A stretch of DNA of 64,000 nucleotides from Brachynemurus nebulosus (GCA_035578155.1 JAPWDM010000048.1:1398501-1462500); one strand, 5' to 3'. Positions 35,155 through 49,613 are shown, numbered from the stretch's first letter. A program made the numbers and translations. The notes: generated by a model not told the origin, from the letters alone.

Positions 35155-35191
35155 ATATAGGTGATCAACCGAGTAGATAGTCATTTCAAAC
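35152..35191 (+). promoter_or_regulatory. Possible promoter of the MSVDQFGR gene
   Basis: AATAAATATAGG (from 35150) resembles a TATA element and lies about 27 bp before TAGTCATTT (about 35177-35185), an initiator-like site just ahead of the ATG at 35192. It is weaker than the two promoters at 32.3-32.6 kb. Confidence 0.3.
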
Positions 35192-35605
35192 ATGAGCGTT
35201 GACCAATTCGGTCGATTCAGCAGTGGTGAAAAGGCTTCCATTAATTTAACAACGAATGGTGATTACGATATGAAAGGTAAACGTCTGACAAACGTTCGCA
35301 CACCTAAACATAAAGCTGATGTTGTTAACTTGGCTTTTCTTAATGAAGCGCTTGCTAAAATTTCGGACGGTATGACAACACTTGAAAATTCACATAAACA
35401 ATTTGAATCAGTTGTGACCGCAAAAGTTAGTCACTTGGAGAACATGGATAATGAGTTGAAAATGGTAATGGAAACTATTGCGAATGCGGTATTTAAAGGG
35501 GAATTTCATGTTAAATTTAAGCAATTAGAAAATAAAATACAATTTATATCGAACCTATATAAGCAACTCACTGTAAATACTATGCCAACAGTTCAAGATG
35601 AGTAA
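35192..35605 (+). CDS. Polinton small protein, MSVDQFGR type
   Basis: This is the only Polinton ORF without a visible break (137 codons). It starts MSVDQFGRFSSGEKASINLT, has a DYDMKGKRLTNVRTPKHKAD segment, then a long stretch of coiled-coil character rich in Glu, Lys, Asn and hydrophobics (about residues 45-125). Proteins with this N-terminal signature accompany integrase and DUF8207 genes in insect Polintons. The GDYDMKGKRLTNV piece recalls fibre- or tail-spike-like virion proteins, but the function is not established. Its stop overlaps the integrase start by 8 bases (ATGAGTAA), suggesting tight packing or coupled expression. An intact frame does not prove current use. Confidence 0.7.
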   Translation: MSVDQFGRFSSGEKASINLTTNGDYDMKGKRLTNVRTPKHKADVVNLAFLNEALAKISDGMTTLENSHKQFESVVTAKVSHLENMDNELKMVMETIANAVFKGEFHVKFKQLENKIQFISNLYKQLTVNTMPTVQDE

Positions 35606-36547
35606 GGTTAAAGAACAAGTTGTAAGCGAATTACACAAAAATTTCAAAATGTTCGTAAAAGGCGTAAAGGCTCGTAAAAATTTCAAAAGGCGTCGTGTTA
35701 TAACTAAGGGTATTGATGATTTATGACAGGCTGATCTTGTTGAAATGGGTGCTTATGCGAAAGAAAATCATGGATATAGGTACCTGCTGACAGCTATTGA
35801 CACATTTTCGAAGTATGCTTGGACTGTACCGGAAAAAGATAAATCTGGAGGGCTTGTTACTGCTTCCATGGAATCAATATTCAAACAAAGCAAGCGCACA
35901 CCGACTCACCTTCAAACAGACGACGGCCGAGAATTTTTTAATAGTAACTTTAAGGCGTTAATGGAAAAACATAATATTAATCATTACTCTACGTATAGTA
36001 CGTTAAAAGCTTCCGTCGTTGAACGTTTTAATCGTACCATTAAGAATAAACTTTGGCGTGCTTTTTCTCTAAACGGTAATTGTAAATGGTTGCAATTAAT
36101 TAACGATTTAGTTGATGAATATAATAGAACAAAGCATCGTACAATCAAAATGGCTCCACGAGATGTCACTACTGACAATGAGGCATATTTATTATCTAAT
36201 GTATATAGTAATATAAAAATTGCTGGTGCAGCAAAGTATAAAGTTAACGACTTTGTTCGAATTAGCAAATTTCAATCAATCTTTGAAAAAGGCTACACAC
36301 CAAATTGGTCTACGGAAATTTTTAAAATCGTCAAAGTTCAACATACAAATCCGGTCACATGTCTACTTGAAGATATCAACCAACAGCTTATCCGAGCTTT
36401 TGCGAGTATGAACTACAGAAAGTTAAATATCCTGATGTGTACCTTGTGGAACAAATTCTGAGGAGACGTGATGGAAAAGTATTCGTCAAGTGGCTTGGTT
36501 CCCCATCGGATAACAACAGCTGGATTCAAGAATCAGATATTGTTTAA
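35598..36547 (+). pseudogene. Polinton rve integrase with C-terminal chromodomain, broken
   Basis: The frame starts MSKVKEQVVSELHKN at 35598 and has a Lys/Arg-rich linker (ARKNFKRRRVITKG). An in-frame TGA at 35724 stands where the family has Trp, in DDL-stop-QADLVEM. The catalytic core follows: first Asp in ADLVEM, second Asp in LQTDDGREF and Glu in VVERFNRTIK, the DDE triad of retroviral-type integrases. YNRTKHRTIKMAPRD and KYKVNDFVRIS follow. Near 36400 the frame shifts by one base, and a chromodomain-like tail (EQILRRRDGKVFVKWLG, NSWIQESDI) runs to the TAA at 36545. The enzyme would insert the element into DNA; the chromodomain may guide it to histone marks. With one nonsense codon and one frameshift it is inactive. 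Confidence 0.87.
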
Positions 36548-36679
36548 ACAATCTAATTTTTTGATAATCTGTAAGATAAAAAGGTTTTCTTTGAAAAAAT
36601 AACACATATATGTAAATACTTATTGTTCGTTATTTTTAAAATATAAGTATGAATACAAAATATTTTCACAATAAATGTA
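36548..36679 (+). other. 3' flank of the integrase with AATAAA
   Basis: AATAAA at about 36671-36676 would serve as a poly(A) signal for the integrase transcript. It lies directly beside the MITE at 36680. Confidence 0.35.
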
Positions 36680-36937
36680 TATCGCGCGTTTTCTGTCTCA
36701 ACCTCGTATATCAAAAACTACGTGTTTTAGGACACACAAAAATTATATTAAATACTGTATTTATACATATACTTATTTATATATATATTTATATATATAG
36801 GTAGCCAACATCAATGGGTGTAATTAGCATAAATCTTAAGTTCATAGTGATGAAGATACAGATTTAAATACGTTTTGTTTGTGTGTCCAAAAATTGGGAT
36901 TTTTCAGATATGAGGTTGAGACAGAAAACGCGCGATA
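36680..36937. mobile_element. 258-bp MITE with CGCGCG ends
   Basis: The ends are TATCGCGCGTTTTCTGTCTC and its near-exact inverse GAGACAGAAAACGCGCGATA, with arms of about 38 bp. TGTA lies on both sides (36676-36679 and 36938-36941), a likely 4-bp target duplication. There is no coding capacity. The superfamily is not obvious. Confidence 0.8.
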
Positions 36938-36994
36938 TGTAATATTTTTTACAAAAATGTATGTATATGAAATTTTTATTACAATAAATAAATA

Positions 36995-37313
36995 TTAAAA
37001 ATTGTATGATTTGTTTATATATTCAATAACACCGGAACGTAATTGTTTCATGTTTTCAGGTAACTGATCCCATACTTGACAAATTGGTTGTGCATATTCC
37101 TGGTATCATATATGCATATAAATGTTGCACCCAAATATCATATTTCAATAATTGTTTTGTTAAGTATAATAACATATCGAAATTTCTGACTTTTGTATAC
37201 AAATAAGGATGAGTCAGAAATATATCTTCAACGTGTGAAATCCATGTTACAAATATCAATGGTCCACCAACGGGTGGTTGAAAGTTTTTCTCCATTTTCA
37301 CACCATTTTGCAC
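36995..37313 (-). pseudogene. Broken ORF of unknown family beside the Polinton
   Basis: The minus-strand frame starts MQNGVKMEKNFQPPVGG or at the second Met, and has IFVTWISHVEDIFLTHPYLY and LLKYDIWVQHLYAYMIPG. Near 37090 the frame ends after a shift; the next frame continues with PICQVWDQLPENMKQLR and IEYINKS and stops at 36997. Composition and continuity across the shift indicate real ancestral coding. I do not recognise the family. Its position suggests a further Polinton gene, or a neighbouring virus-derived gene. Confidence 0.55.
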
Positions 37314-37760
37314 ATTTCACAGCGTATTTTCAAACCTGCTGATGGTCATTGACATCATAAGATGTCAAGTGAAACATTACTTACTTCGATCGAAACTCAC
37401 ACATCAAGTCGCAGGACGTCAACAATTCTATAAAGTGTACTAACTATCAAAATTGTATACCCGTTGGGCGTTTTGTTAGTATAGGTATCAATTGTTTATT
37501 TGTCTCTACAGAAATGAATAAATCATATTTTTATATAGGTAAGACCAAATCATGGAAGCCTATTTTAGGTATTACTTTATATATTAATACTTTTAAGTAT
37601 TATTTTTATCACTACACTGTTTAGAAACATGAAAAGTAGTATTTTATGACACTAGTTTCATGATGAAAAGAAAAAAGTACTAGTGTCATAAAAAATGGCC
37701 TGCTCTCATTAAAGTTTTGAAAAGTATAGACAGTGAGTTTTGTTTATTTGTGTGAGCATA
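37314..37760. other. Spacer, nothing recognised
   Basis: Contains TTCATGATGAAAAG and a short imperfect inverted repeat (ACACTAGTTTCATGA, AAGTACTAGTGTCAT). No gene is supported. Confidence 0.4.
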
Positions 37761-37922
37761 AACGAGTTCCTCTTATCCTGTAGAATTTTTTGGATGTCTC
37801 AGTAACACTGGCATATCAACATCTTCGGCGGTGACCAAAGAATACAGTGACAACATTCATCCGGAGGCTCTATTTCAGAGAGTCACACGAAACGCACTCC
37901 ATCGTGATTCCGTAGTACTTTA
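37761..37922 (+). pseudogene. Possible short coding remnant
   Basis: A frame open for about 53 codons has coding-like composition, with SSAVTKEYSDNIHPEALFQR and NALHRDSVVL before a TAA. I do not recognise it. It may belong to the same ancestral gene as 38045-38435. Confidence 0.3.
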
Positions 37923-38044
37923 AGTAATAATAGTGAAACGTACTATTTATTTTCGTTACCTTCAGCCTCCCGTGTACAAACCCAATTAGGGTACAAAGTC
38001 TCCGTCTACTCTATTATTAGAACTCTATATAATTTGCATTGATA

Positions 38045-38435
38045 GTGGTATTTTAGCTTTGATTATTTAGGAGTTGATCAGGATATTCTTATTTTTTTAT
38101 TTAACGAACAAAATATTAACAGTCATTATATTTTTAAACTATTTTCATTTTGGGATTGCGGGACGTTTTGGTCTGAATTAAAGAACATATTTCTATCTTT
38201 CGGACATAGCCAAAAAGAGTTAGTTAAATTTTATTGTGCATATATATCCATCTCATAATTGTTTCCTACAGCCGAAGACAAAATATTTTTAAGTGAAGAT
38301 GTTTCACTGTACATTCTAAATATTATATTAAAAGAAATGTAATCCGTACCAAATATAGAACAATTTTTACTTGACACTAAACAAATAATCGATATTATTT
38401 CGCGCATAACGAAGGAAACGAATGAGGAGAATTAA
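38045..38435 (+). pseudogene. Decayed gene of unknown family, two internal stops
   Basis: One continuous frame of about 130 codons, interrupted only by TAA near 38258 and TAA near 38340, reads like real protein: FDYLGVDQDILIFLF, FWDCGTFWSELKNIFLSFGH, KELVKFYCAYIS, EDKIFLSEDVSLYILNII, PNIEQFLLDTKQIIDII. No domain is recognised. It is rich in aromatic and hydrophobic residues with regular charged positions, unlike chance frames in this AT-rich DNA. It lies 1.5 kb beyond the integrase and may be a lost Polinton or viral gene. Confidence 0.55.
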
Positions 38436-38718
38436 GATTTTCTCCTACATTGAGAAATTTATATTTGTTTTCTTTTAATTTGAGTGGTATTAAGATTTCC
38501 ACCATTCGTTTACCCTATTTTTTTTGTTTTATTTTCATTGTTGATTAATGTGCGTGTTTGTCTGTTATAAATCCTTTGGATAAATTGTTATTTTGCAAAT
38601 GTAAATGATCTTAGTAAATATAGCCAATCTACAAAACTCAGAATTATTGTTCAAAATTTAATTTTAAATGTAAACTAGAAATTATAGAAGTATATTGAAG
38701 TATGCCTATGTGGTGAAA
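38436..38718. other. AT-rich spacer, nothing recognised
   Basis: No supported feature. Confidence 0.5.
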
Positions 38719-38939
38719 ACACAGACCAATGAACACTATTATATTATACTACTAGACAAAGCCTAAAGCCAGTTTTTAGGCATTTTTTTGAAGCAGGTAA
38801 CAAGGGTAAAACGGGTGAAATTTAATGAAATAATATGTCAACTTTTGAGCAAATGCGGCTATAATAAGCAGGACATAATTTTATACGTACGTATTTTGAA
38901 AATAAAGCGAATACCACTTTTTTTCTTTGGAAATTTTGC
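38719..38939 (+). mobile_element. MITE family D, truncated copy
   Basis: It starts CACAGACCAATGAACACTAT and matches the reverse complement of about 555-790 (GCCTAAAGCCAG..., CTTTTGAGCAAATGCGGCTA, TATTTTGAAAATAAAGCGAA). It stops at GAAATTTTGC where the foldback at 38940 begins. Confidence 0.8.
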
Positions 38940-39437
38940 AGTAACACTACCCAAGTGCCAATCGCCAATCTTCTAGAAACTTTGCTGGTGTGTAGAATAG
39001 GTAAAAGTAAGGGATCCGTATTTTTTATCGGCCAAGGCCCACGTTCGGGGAGTGAAACCAGCCCCTAAAGTAGGGGGTTCAAATCATATTTTTTAAGATA
39101 TCTCGAAAACTATAAGGGATAGAGGGAAACCTTAAATCGACGAAATATTACTAATTGGAAGATGTATTCATCTGTATAGGTTAAACCAGGGTGGGGTTTA
39201 TAAGAGGGGATAGAAGGATGAAAATCGAGGTAAATTTTTATATCTATCTCTTATTATCTTATAGTTTAAGAGATATCTTAGGAAACATGGTTTGAACCCC
39301 CTAATTTAGGGTCTGGTTTCACCCCGTAGACGTGGGCCTTGGCCGATAAAAAAAATACGGGTCCCTTATTTTTGCTTACTCTACGTACCAGCAAAGTTTC
39401 CAGAAAATTGGCGATTGGCACTTGGGTAATGTTACTT
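38940..39437. mobile_element. Foldback MITE, arms about 200 bp
   Basis: The left arm AGTAACACTACCCAAGTGCC ... and right arm ... GGCACTTGGGTAATGTTACT are inverted copies. Further paired blocks inside are GGCCAAGGCCCACG / CGTGGGCCTTGGCC and GGGGGTTCAAATCAT / ATGGTTTGAACCCCC. The loop is about 60-100 bp, and nothing is encoded. Insertion next to a family D copy dates it as younger. Confidence 0.85.
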
Positions 39438-39499
39438 GTCAGTGGTTCATAATTACTATATTCTTACTACTCAAATTCCATCTAGCTGTTTTAAGCCCT

Positions 39500-40062
39500 T
39501 TTTAGGTCTACAATAGATACCCTGACAGACAATTCTGACCTCATGTTAACTTCTCTCATAACTAAATAGTATTTGGGAAGAAATTTCTCCCGGATTCTGG
39601 ACAACCTATAATATAATATAGCTTATGTCAACCTGGAATTGTTTAGCTTCTCAATAGTAAAAAAATTTCAAAATCTGTTGGGTAGATAATTTTTAAGACC
39701 TTGTGAACCTCATGCAACATAGCCAATATCAATTTTGAACAATTTAATTTTGTAGCAATCACAAAATTTTCAAAATCGATTGGAAATAGTTCGCTTTTGA
39801 CCCTGTTTGAGTCCTGGCGATTCAGGAGACATCATAATCTCCCATAAGATAGCCTATGTCAATCTGAAATAATTTAACTTTCTAACAACGAAAAAATTTT
39901 CTAATTGGGTTGAATAGTATTTTGAATATTTTTTGGGCTTCCAGGACCTCGCGAAACCTCATAATTTCATATAACATAGTCTACGTTAATCTGGAATAAT
40001 TTAGCTTTCTAAGAGTGAAAAAAAATTTGAAAATCGGTACGTTACTTTTTGAGTTTGCTTCG
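39500..40062 (-). mobile_element. Family C array fragment, degenerate, inverted
   Basis: About four diverged units on the minus strand match the 118-bp unit of the 11.2-12.3 kb array, seen as repeats of AATTTAGCTTTCTAA... with AAAAATTTTCAAAATCGGT-like blocks at about 39640-39690, 39755-39785, 39880-39905 and 40000-40035. They are much more diverged than the 11-kb array. Confidence 0.7.
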
Positions 40063-41022
<960 letters not shown>

Positions 41023-41354
41023 AATATTGAGTTTTAATTACTTTGTCAATTTCACGAAAAATATTATTCTTTTTACTTAGCTTATTCTTTTTACAGGCGT
41101 TTTCAGCCCTTTCAGCCATCATTAGAATTGATGAAAATAAAATGAAGAGAATTTATAGCTATGAAGATGTGTAGGAGGAGTGTAATAATATTTATTATAA
41201 TATTACACCCCTCCTACACATCCTCTTAGCTATAAATTCTCTTCATTTTACTTTCATCAATTTACTCAGATGATGGCGAAAGGGCTGAAAACGTGTTAAG
41301 TAAAAAGAATAGTATTTTTCCTGAAATTGACAAAGTAATTAAAACTTTAAATAT
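41023..41354. repeat. Near-perfect palindrome, arms about 150 bp, almost no loop
   Basis: Blocks mirror each other outwards from about 41190: GTGTAGGAGGAGTGTAATAA / TTACACCCCTCCTACACATC, ATGAAGAGAATTTATAGCTA / TAGCTATAAATTCTCTTCAT, CGTTTTCAGCCCTTTCAGCC / GGCGAAAGGGCTGAAAACG, and GTTTTAATTACTTTGTC / GACAAAGTAATTAAAAC. The left arm has a small extra piece (TTAGCTTATTCTTTTTACAG) absent from the right arm. It is probably a foldback MITE; a transcript would make a long double-stranded hairpin. Confidence 0.85.
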
Positions 41355-43637
41355 TTTCAATATATAAAAATTATGCCACTGTTTTGCCGTTGAGCTTATT
41401 ATAATTACAAAGCAACCGAATTTAATAGGCTAATATGCTTGTAATAGTAGCTTTATTTTTTTTTTAAGAGCGTGTAAAATTGTTATTTTTGCTTTAAAAA
41501 GCATCTCCCAAATTCAATGTAAAATAAAAGTGAAAATAATTATTTCCGTGTTGTGATTTCGAACATTTTCATTTAAATAGGTATTACTGCTATTTAGTAA
41601 TAAATTTTGTAATTGGCATCCTAAAGAAACAGTACTGTTGATCATAATATTTTCAGTATATTTTTTTGTTTTTTGTTTTTTTTTTGTTTTTTTGTTTTTT
41701 GTTTTTTTGATTAAGAATTAATAAATTTTTGCTTCTGTTCCTTCTTTAAAAAAAAAATAACAGTTGAAACTTTCGGTGTTTCAAGTTATCCCATTCTCCC
41801 TTGTTTATATACTTTCCACCAGCCTACAGCAAAAATTATACATAGTTCATTATTTATTTTGGTGTGCTTTATTTTTTAGTTTTATTGAGTGCTTATATTT
41901 TTCTTTAAAAGGAGGAGAGTAAAGATCGGCCATTTTTCCCCCTGGGTCCATTCATCTAATATTACTTTTATTGAAATATTTGTACCTTGATAATGGCGAA
42001 TTTACAATTATTTAGTACATAAAACCAGTTACTAATGTAAGTAGTTACTTTAAATATATTTTTTGTTTATTGGAAATCCACACACAATTGAACACATGAG
42101 TGGGTGAAGGTGTTATGTAACATTTTTATAATTTTACAATAGAAGCGTTTGAAAGTTTCTATTTACATATACTTCCCATGCAATAGCATAATTATGATAC
42201 TTCAGTATAGAAAATTCCAAAATTTTACAAAAATTACTTTTTTAAAAAAAATGTTAGATAACACTTTCACCCACTTACGTCTTCAATTACGCCAAATTTG
42301 CACCTGTTTTTAGCAAGTATGGTAGCTAAACTAAATTTTTTTCTTTCTTTTTTGTTAAGTGGGAGTCTATACACGATTAATTGAAGTAATGAATATTTGC
42401 AGTAAATAAAATTTAACCGTAGATTACTACAATGATTTTTGCGATTTACTTACTACACAGGATATTCAAAAGTTGAAATTGAATTGTATTGATAACAAAC
42501 GACAGAAGGACAAGGTCACAACTAGTACCGAAAATGCATACAAGAAAACTTAGCAAAAACTCTCCACATCCCCTTTTAAATTCTAAAAATATAACAACTC
42601 ATAGGTGTTTTTCACCCTTTGTAGTACTCTACGGTTAAAATAATAATATTTACCTACATATGTGTGTATATTGAAAGCTTCTGAATTATTTTCTAAATTG
42701 AAAGTATCTACACCGGTACAAATAAGAGTACACTTCTATTTACTTAATTATTAACAGACTACTAAATTTCTTACTTAAACAAGTAGGTACTAAACTTCTA
42801 GTAATATGATCAATTCCAAATACTTGTAATTAGTGTTCCTGAAGTGCTAAATCCTTTTCATATGCATAAAAAATTCTGCTTTAACACATAGTAAATATGA
42901 ATAAGACCCGTATAGTTCGTCTTGACTGTGGCAATCTTATATTAAAGTAGATATGTAAATTTAGCCATTATGTTAATTACAGAAGAAGGAAAAAAATACG
43001 AAATATGAACTAAAGAAATTTTAATATTTAAATGGAACAGCTATTTATGGATATTTTTTAATTTTTATCTGCGGGTGTTTAATATCAAAAGTTTTACTAA
43101 TCTAATGGTGGCGGTAGAAGGAAATAAAATAAATTATAAAAGTTTAAATTGTAATTTATTATTTTCTTCTATTTCAAATATATCATAAACAAAGAAAAGT
43201 TTTGACTCCCGAGAAATAACGAAATGTAAAAAAGAGAATAATTGTCTGTATATTTAATAATAAAAAAAATGTTTACCAACTCTGGAGAGATTTTAATTTA
43301 AAAACAAAAAACGAAGCAAAAAATAAACAGAAACATCAAAAAGTTACAGAGATAATGTCACCTTTCGCATTAAATAAATAAACAAACATTTGTCAATTCC
43401 CCTGTGCTGCGTAACTTAAATAAGTGAGATGAGCTTATCTATGCCTAGAAGCTAGTACTTAACCTTAATATTTAATGATTTATGACATCTAACACCAAAT
43501 TTTAAATGAAACACAGAAATACCTCTTGGCCTGTGGTTAAATGAATATGTGTAGGTACTTATATACTGTGTTTATAAGTGACACAATATGCACTATGCAT
43601 TATGCTTATGAATTCCATTTTTAATATTTCTATTTTT
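41355..43637. other. Long AT-rich stretch, nothing recognised
   Basis: About 2.3 kb without a supported gene or repeat boundary. A run of T and GTTTTTT lies at about 41655-41710. Confidence 0.5.
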
Positions 43638-43831
43638 AGTCGAATTTTTACCGAAAAAGTAGACTATTGCAGTCTAGGCACACTAATACCATAAAAGTGG
43701 CAGTGATTTTTGGGCACATTTGGGATCCGACCCCACATTCAAGGGGGTCATGGGGAGCGGCAAAACAGTGAAATATTTCGAATAAAAACTGGATATAATG
43801 TCTAAGCCAATTACTTGTTATTTTTTCTTTA
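43638..43831 (+). mobile_element. Family H 5' fragment, old and diverged
   Basis: It starts AGTCGAATTTTTACCGAAAA, then GTAGACTATTGCAGTCTAG, ACCATAAAAGTGG, GGGATCCGACCCCACATTCA + AGGGGGTCATGGGGAGCGGC. The block order follows family H, without the (TA)n tract and with high divergence. Confidence 0.75.
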
Positions 43832-43841
43832 AATGTAATAT

Positions 43842-44230
<389 letters not shown>

Positions 44231-45194
44231 CATAAGGCATTTTATAAAAAAAAGAAAATTTCTTAGAAAATTTCCAAAAAAAAATTTTTTTCTAAAATTT
44301 TTATAAAAAAATTTTGAAAAATTTTTTCGAAAAATTCTTAAAAAAAAATTTTTTTTTGAAAATTTTCTAAGAAATTTAATTTTTTTTATAAATTTAAATA
44401 CTGTTATTGATAAAAATGTGAAAAAAGCTGAGAACATTTTTTTTTTCATTTTGTTGAAGATTATAAAAGTTTAAGATCAAACAAATGATCCTTTAATTTT
44501 TTCAAAAATTCAATCGAATGAAACACAAAAATGGCTGGATGGATTAAACTTAAACTCGGTGGGGTTTTTGTGGGTATTTTGAACTGTAAAAGGCACACTT
44601 AACATTAGTGGTTTTCTCGAAGTTTTTAATTCAGCGCTTGATTTTCCAAAGAGCCACAAAAAGCTCTTTTTTTCTTGATTTTTCAAATTCATGTAAAGTA
44701 TGCAAAAAATTTTTTTCCGACAAAACAATAGCTAATCGTTGTAAAGAATTTATTCGAGTTTTTAAAACATCCGTTCAATTTTCTGTGTGATCATTGGTTG
44801 CTGAGATATCGATGGTCAAAGACGAAATGATCCTTTTCCATTCAAGGTCCTACATCTCAGCGAAAAGTGGTCGTATAAAAGTCTATAAAAAAGCAAATTA
44901 AAGCTGAATGAACAAGTTATCCAGTCCATATGGTGGTTAAGTCGGAAAAATTTTTTCCAAGTCCGTGGACCAAAAAAAAAAAAACCGAAAAAATTTCGAA
45001 AATTTTTTTTCAGTGTATTTATTAGGATCGCGCCACACACGTTGCTTTTTGTCGCAAGATCTCGAAACTAGAAACTTCCAGCTTTAAATTGCTTTGCTTA
45101 CGACTCCGATAAGACCATTTTTCACGAAGATACAGCCATTCGAAAAATCGCTAAAAATTTGGAATTTTTTTTGATCCTTTATTTCCGCTAGTAT
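44231..45194. other. A/T-run-rich DNA, probably old repeat
   Basis: About 44260-44380 is a self-complementary patchwork of AAAAATTTTT runs. The rest is unassigned, without a supported gene. Confidence 0.45.
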
Positions 45195-47280
<2,086 letters not shown>

Positions 47281-48938
47281 AAATTTATAAAAACAACTGA
47301 TTGTACGGAACACTGTTTGCGCAAGTACAACTTACCCTTGATGATTTGTTTAGGTCTTCGATGGGCTTGTCATTAATAACAAAAAGGGAGGAAACACTGG
47401 GCGTTTATTTTAATAAATACTTTTCTTATAGCTACTTTATCAAAAATATGTATTAGACATCTTTCAACTAATTACGAAGTAATTACTTAAACGTATGTCG
47501 TAGGTAATAAAAACATGCAGGGATTATGATATCATATAAAAAAGAATATAAATATTTAGTTGCAAGGATCTTGTTTTTTTACTTAAGGGTCATCATTGCA
47601 AAAATGTTCAGAAAGTAGAGGAAGACGAAAAATAGACAAGTCAAGTTATGACGTATAATATGCTATCCAGAATAAAAAAATTATACCTGGCATGTATAAA
47701 AGTTTATGTTATGTACGTACAGATACCCATGTTATGTGTACCTTGGATTAAGTACACCATGTGACGTGTATCTACCAACAAACAAGAGCGAAAATAGTGT
47801 GTAGATAACGTATGTATATTCTCTATTTCGTTCAGTGTGTCTGTCTATTTTGGAAGTGCCCATGTTGAACAGCTACTGTACTGGCATAGGAGAGAAAACA
47901 TTAGCGTGACTAGTCGGCAGGATACTTCGTTTACTAAATTTAGTTTGATCACGACATAAACCATTTTTAACATTACATAATGACAATAGGATGTATTTAT
48001 CTACAATTAAAGGAATTTATCATATGTTCACTGTAGAAAATATAATCGTTCTATTAATTTATCCTTCAGTTCGTATAACTAAACAATTCTTTCAAAAAAT
48101 ATAATACCATAAGAAATTCCTCTTTCATTTTTACTGATGTTCGAAAGTGATACTTTAAATATTGTTATCGTATCTAAGAGTTCAGTAGCCACAGATCTTT
48201 ATATAAAATCGTTCAGTCCAAAGGGCCACGCTACTATTCCGTAGCTTATATACCGTTTGTCGCCAAAATCATATGTCACAGCGAGCCTGCGCACCAGATT
48301 ATTTTGATAAATTTCATATCTATGAACACGAAATCTATGTTTGTATGTGTGTCATACGTCACACCCAACGTGTGGTAAGTGGGGACGTCTGGTATAATGT
48401 ATATGTATTCGAGGTATTCGAGGCTGACGTGTACATGTATTACATTATTGCAAGTGGTTCGTCAATAATACTAACAATTGATGTGTGTGTTGGAAGAGCA
48501 CTCGACCGACTAATGGACTTGAACGATATCTGACACACTCTGGACACACTGCTAGCTACAGTTTTTTACACATACACTTAGGGCTTTGTTCAGTCTATCA
48601 TTATTGAATTTTACAACAGTGTCTCAATTAGGGCAGGGTCCCGCAATCAGTGGCTAGAGTTATTCATAATTTTCTAGATTAAATATACGAAATTAAGTAT
48701 ATTTATAACGGTTTACGATTCTCATAACTTTGTCTGAACTGACTACGAAAGTCTAGTCTTAGGTGGTCCGTTACGCACTTGAAAAATTTCTTAATTACAG
48801 TTTTCCTTGTATTGTATGAATAAAATATTTAATTTTTAACATTTTAAGTGATGAAAATATAAGTGACAAAATGATAAAAATACGAGGATCGAAAAGATGA
48901 AGTTATCAAGTTCTTCTCCTGTACCCATTAGTTAAATA
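47281..48938. other. Spacer, nothing recognised
   Basis: A chance frame of 86 codons at 48273-48533 has no domain. No RNA gene or repeat boundary is seen. Confidence 0.5.
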
Positions 48939-49131
48939 CAGTATAGCACCGATAATGGAAACATTAATTTTGGAAATTTTTTGATAAAATACTTGACATT
49001 TTTGATGCAACTTTCCAAAAGTGATGTTGCCTCTGATGCTCTCAATTTGATACTCTCAAAAAATTTTGAGAGTAATTTGATGCTCTCAAAAAATTTCCAA
49101 AACTGATCTTTCCATTATCGGTGCTATACTG
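48939..49131. mobile_element. 193-bp TA-flanked MITE
   Basis: The ends are CAGTATAGCACCGATAATGG and, inverted, the same 20 bases, with TA on both sides (48937-48938 and 49132-49133). This is a textbook Tc1/mariner-type MITE with TIRs of about 45 bp. The inside carries GATGCTCTCAA repeats. Confidence 0.9.
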
Positions 49132-49157
49132 TAATCTATTTCTCATGTTTCAAGTAA

Positions 49158-49613
49158 AGCCGCTGCTACACGATGCTACGAACACCTTCCAACATTCGAC
49201 GTTGGATGGTTCATAGCATCGTGTAGCCGTTGTTCGAACCTACGAGTGTCCAATGTCGAGCGTCAAACGTTCGCATTTGGTCGTGTCCCGTTCGATGTCG
49301 GTATTTTTGCACCGAGTCAAAGGGGTGCTTCGAACGTTTGAAGGTCAATGATGGTTGCGTTGGTTGGTTCGACTCAGCAGCTGCACGACTCGTTCATGTG
49401 AAGAGAGACAACATCAGTGTATAACATTAGAGATAACATCAGACAGATAACAGCGTCGTCCACTGAGTACCAACACATCATCATTCGTATTGGATCAAAC
49501 ATTCGATTCACCGTGTAGCAGATACATTCGTCGCACCAACTATCGAAGTTAATTGCCTCAAACGTTCGATCGAATGTTGGAAGGAACGTTCGTAGCATCG
49601 TGTAGAACCCGCT
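49158..49613. mobile_element. 456-bp MITE with TAA flanks and CTACACGATGC ends
   Basis: The left end AGCCGCTGCTACACGATGCT and right end AGCATCGTGTAGAACCCGCT are inverted. TAA lies on both sides (49155-49157 and 49614-49616), a 3-bp duplication typical of PIF/Harbinger elements. A further CATAGCATCGTGTAGCCG block lies inside at about 49211-49230, an extra inverted copy of the end. Confidence 0.82.

Larger units (their letters stand above)
31603..36547. mobile_element. Polinton/Maverick (adintovirus-like) remnant
   Basis: Five gene remnants typical of insect Polintons lie within 5 kb: PLA2-like + pX-like protein (minus), packaging ATPase, DUF8207-type protein, MSVDQFGR protein and rve integrase with chromodomain (all plus). 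Divergent TATA/initiator promoters separate the minus gene from the plus genes. Protein-primed DNA polymerase B, major and minor capsid, and maturation protease genes are absent, as are long terminal inverted repeats. The element is therefore a fragment, and at least four of its five genes are disrupted. It is a fossil. Confidence 0.88.

Noticed and set aside
48273..48533. ORF of 86 codons in a moderately GC-balanced region
   Set aside because: No domain, and no flanking coding signal or clear splice sites.
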